In this document: positions 62,105 through 64,000 of the stretch, piece by piece
Numbering within the stretch: the first letter of the stretch is position 1
How the letters are laid out: each line of letters begins with the position of its first letter
Assembly (NCBI RefSeq): GCF_027947535.2
Contig: NZ_JAAGKO020000004.1
Coordinates: 62,001-126,000 of the forward strand
Source of the DNA: Streptantibioticus silvisoli
GTDB taxonomy: Bacteria; Actinomycetota; Actinomycetes; Streptomycetales; Streptomycetaceae
DNA: 64,000 nucleotides
Reading direction: 5' to 3'
Notes under the pieces: generated by a model
The model's database searches: none
What the model was told of the DNA's origin: nothing
What the model saw: only the letters and a program-made list of their open reading frames with translations
Position numbers and translations under genes: made by a program

Positions 62105-62782
62105 TCAGTTGTGACGACCGGCGGAGCGACGGCGGACCATGATGAGCGCGCCGCCACCGACGATCACCAGGGCCGCGGCGATGCCGAGCATCGGGGTGGT
62201 GTTGCTGCCGCCACCGGTCTCGGCGAGCGAGCTGCCGGCGCTGGACTGCGAGGCGGCCGGGGCCGGGGCGACGGAGGCGCTCTGGCTCGGCGAGCTGGTG
62301 GCCTCGGTGCTCGGGGTGGACGACGCCGACTTGCTCGGCGTCGGCTGGGCCGGGGTCGAGGGGGCGGCCGGGGCGGACGGCGTGGTGCCGCAGTCGACGG
62401 CCGGCGCGGCCGGGTGCGTCGAGGAGTCGCTGTCGACGTTGTAGCGGTCCGACTTCACGTGGACCGTGTAGGTCGCACCGGACTGCCACGGCACCGTGAT
62501 GGTGGTGGTCACGCCCTGGGCGGTCGGGTTCTCGATGCGGCCGGTGCCGAGCACGGTGCCGGGCGCGCTGGCCAGCGCCACGGTGATGGTGGCGGCGGTG
62601 CCGGAGCCGTCCTTGTCGGTCACCGTGATGGCGGCCTGCGGGGTGGCGCTGCTGGTGTCGCACGCCGCGGTCGAGTTGACGGTGAAGTCGCCGATCTGGC
62701 AGGCGAAAGCACTCGTCGACGCGAGAAGGGCGGAACCAACTCCCAGGGCACCGGCGACGATGAGCCCGCGCTTGGATATCAC
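62105..62782 (-). CDS. LAETG-anchored cell-surface protein (sortase E-type substrate)
   Basis: 225 residues. Signal peptide (GLIVAGALGVGSALLASTSAFA), then a compact beta domain of about 100 residues with three cysteines (ACQIGDF, AACDTS, VDCGTT). A Ser/Thr/Pro/Ala spacer of 60 residues leads to the sorting signal SSLAETGGGSNTTP, a membrane helix (LGIAAALVIVGGGALIMV) and RRR tail. LAxTG is the motif cut by class E sortases in Streptomyces. GTG start with GGAGG at good spacing. Likely a developmentally expressed wall protein. Confidence 0.88.
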   Translation of the reverse strand: MISKRGLIVAGALGVGSALLASTSAFACQIGDFTVNSTAACDTSSATPQAAITVTDKDGSGTAATITVALASAPGTVLGTGRIENPTAQGVTTTITVPWQSGATYTVHVKSDRYNVDSDSSTHPAAPAVDCGTTPSAPAAPSTPAQPTPSKSASSTPSTEATSSPSQSASVAPAPAASQSSAGSSLAETGGGSNTTPMLGIAAALVIVGGGALIMVRRRSAGRHN

Positions 62783-63250
62783 ACGTTCCTCCAGGAAAAG
62801 TCAGTGCGCCCAATTGGCCCTGGGTCGCGGGGCGTCGTCTGCCGAAATCACGTGGTCTACGAAGTGAATCGGACCGGCCGATTGACCTCGGTGGACGACG
62901 AAAAGGATTTGGGGATCGGCGGTGCCACACATCGTCAACAATGGCAGCCTCACTGTCAACTGCTCCAGAACACGACATTCGGGCACGAGTCCGTCTTGTC
63001 TTCCGGCGTGTCCGGAACGCCTCGTTCGGACGGTCGCCCGACCCGGTCCGGCCGCCGCCGACCCCCACAACCCGCTGGCCTCAGGGAACGTCGTTCCGGC
63101 AGCGTTCCGTCGTCCCCGTTCCGTCTCGTCGGTACGTCCTGGAGGGGTCCGTGAAAGCGGATGGGGAGAATCCGTGAAGGTTTGCCGTTCGTCGGTCTCC
63201 GCGGGCGGCTCTTCGCCGGACGGCGGAACGTGCGCCGGGGGCGACCGGGG
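62783..63250. other. Intergenic region of moderate GC
   Basis: Lower GC than the surroundings between 62783 and 63010, as expected for the promoter and leader of the LAETG gene. Specific promoter boxes could not be fixed. No gene is supported; short frames on either strand lack start signals. Confidence 0.5.
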
Positions 63251-63481
63251 TCACTGGTCCGCCTCGGACCAGGCGGCCTGCTTGAGCGCCATCCGGGCGG
63301 CCGGTACGCCGCTGGGCAGGCAGGTCCAGTAGGGGTGGGTGGATATCCGGACCGACAGCCGCAGCAGCTCGCGCCGCAGGACCGTGGTTTGCGCCGTGTG
63401 CTGGGACGTTGCGAGTCGGTGGTACACGGCGTACCAGGCGCGCTGGGCCTCCATGAGGTCGTCAGGAAAGGTGTGGTTCAC
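63251..63481 (-). CDS. Small conserved hypothetical protein
   Basis: 76 residues starting VNHTFPDDLMEAQRAWYAVYH, continuing with ELLRLSVRISTHPYW. It is helical, without signal or membrane segment, and resembles a small uncharacterised streptomycete protein of the same length. GTG at 63481 was chosen because family members begin at this (M/V)NxTFPxDL position; no ribosome binding site is obvious. An upstream GTG at 63520 would add 13 residues. Confidence 0.65.
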   Translation of the reverse strand: MNHTFPDDLMEAQRAWYAVYHRLATSQHTAQTTVLRRELLRLSVRISTHPYWTCLPSGVPAARMALKQAAWSEADQ

Positions 63482-63549
63482 GCAGCTATTCAAGCACGTG
63501 TTCGATTTTCGCCGCAGCACCCTCCCGGGTGAACCTCGGGGGTGTGTCG

Positions 63550-64000
63550 TCAGCCCTGGCCGGAGCCGTCCGGGTCGGCGCGGCGGTCGGCCGGGCCGTC
63601 GCCGCCCGCCTCTTCTCCGCCGGTCCCTTCGCTGCCGGCCTCTTCACCGCTCGCCTCTTCGGCCGCCCGTGCCCGTGCCGCCGACGCCCGCAGTTCGGTG
63701 GCCCGGCGGGTCCCGCCGCGGCGTTCCAGCAGCTCGGCGAGATAGTCCATGGCGTACGGATCGCCCATTTCGGTCGCCCGTTCGAACGCGTGGACCGCCC
63801 GCGTCTCGTCGCCGTGGTCGCGGAAGGCGACGCCGAGCGCGGTGATGGGGAACGTCTCGTCCTGGGCGAGGATCCGGCCGGACCAGTCGAGTGCGGTGGC
63901 CGGGTCGTCACGTCCCAGGGCGAGGCGGACCAGGCCGAGCATGGCGTCGGCGTCGCCGAGACGGGCGGCCCGCTGCCAGATCAGGTGGGCCTGGTTGGTG
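63550..64000 (-). CDS. Tetratricopeptide/Sel1-like repeat protein (partial, 5' end outside window)
   Basis: The frame is open through the right edge, so only the C-terminal 150 codons are present. Repeats are recognisable: HLIWQRAARLGDADAMLGLV, ETRAVHAFERATEMGDPYAM and DYLAELLERRGG, consistent with TPR or Sel1-like helices. The last 40 residues are an acidic Glu/Gly-rich tail. It probably mediates protein interactions. An internal ATG at 63942 is not the start, because the repeat continues upstream of it. Confidence 0.75.
   Translation of the reverse strand, partial: TNQAHLIWQRAARLGDADAMLGLVRLALGRDDPATALDWSGRILAQDETFPITALGVAFRDHGDETRAVHAFERATEMGDPYAMDYLAELLERRGGTRRATELRASAARARAAEEASGEEAGSEGTGGEEAGGDGPADRRADPDGSGQG

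Overview
The window is very GC-rich actinobacterial DNA, almost certainly from Streptomyces or a close relative. Evidence for this is the codon bias, GTG/TTG starts, many probably leaderless genes with a TANNNT box 6-7 nt before the start codon, Tat signals, an LAETG (sortase E type) anchored protein, and clade-typical families (DUF5954, DUF4132, DUF6344-like). Two perfect parS sites near 28.95 kb suggest the segment lies in the ori-proximal core rather than on a chromosome arm.

Region 1 (1-11.95 kb) is a stress/lipid locus. The window opens in the last codons of an RskA-like anti-sigma factor. After a terminator and a 24-bp repeat array comes a membrane molybdopterin oxidoreductase on the minus strand. 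Facing away from it is a tightly overlapping operon: FAD oxidoreductase, DUF1365, two cyclopropane-fatty-acid-synthase-like methyltransferases, DUF1295 and an alpha/beta hydrolase. A photolyase plus NAD-epimerase/DUF2867 operon follows. The order resembles the mycobacterial sigK-rskA locus and the photo-oxidative stress regulons of other bacteria.

Region 2 (12.4-24.4 kb) holds an LLM flavin oxidoreductase, a MerR regulator with a metal-dependent-hydrolase-like gene, an EphD-like hydrolase/SDR fusion, and ABC transporter genes (ATPase; then permease-ATPase-permease) around a Tat-exported DUF4185 protein. Region 3 (24.4-33.4 kb) has a MerR regulator with a textbook 19-bp-spacer promoter, an SMI1/KNR4 protein, a TetR regulator, two methyltransferases, tandem parS, a heterodimeric ABC exporter and tatA. 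Region 4 (33.6-46.7 kb) has a TPM-like membrane protein, an ATP-dependent DNA ligase, an MFS exporter with a hydroxyacid dehydrogenase, a FemX-type enzyme, XdhC and a DUF4132 gene pair.

Region 5 (46.8-59.3 kb) has a secreted beta-propeller protein, a second photolyase of the FeS class, a DUF5954 protein and a decaying nonribosomal peptide synthetase (NRPS) locus. That locus contains an intact mbtH gene, a carrier-domain relic, an adenylation-carrier protein whose carrier serine is proline, and a condensation protein with a dead second domain and a frameshifted tail. Region 6 (59.4-64 kb) is sparse: a membrane protein, a small secreted peptide, an LAETG surface protein, a small hypothetical and the 3' part of a TPR/Sel1-like gene.

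A theme across the window is the number of short tandem arrays (9, 11, 13, 15, 17, 19, 24 and 48 bp units). They sit in intergenic gaps and inside interdomain linkers, where the unit keeps the reading frame.
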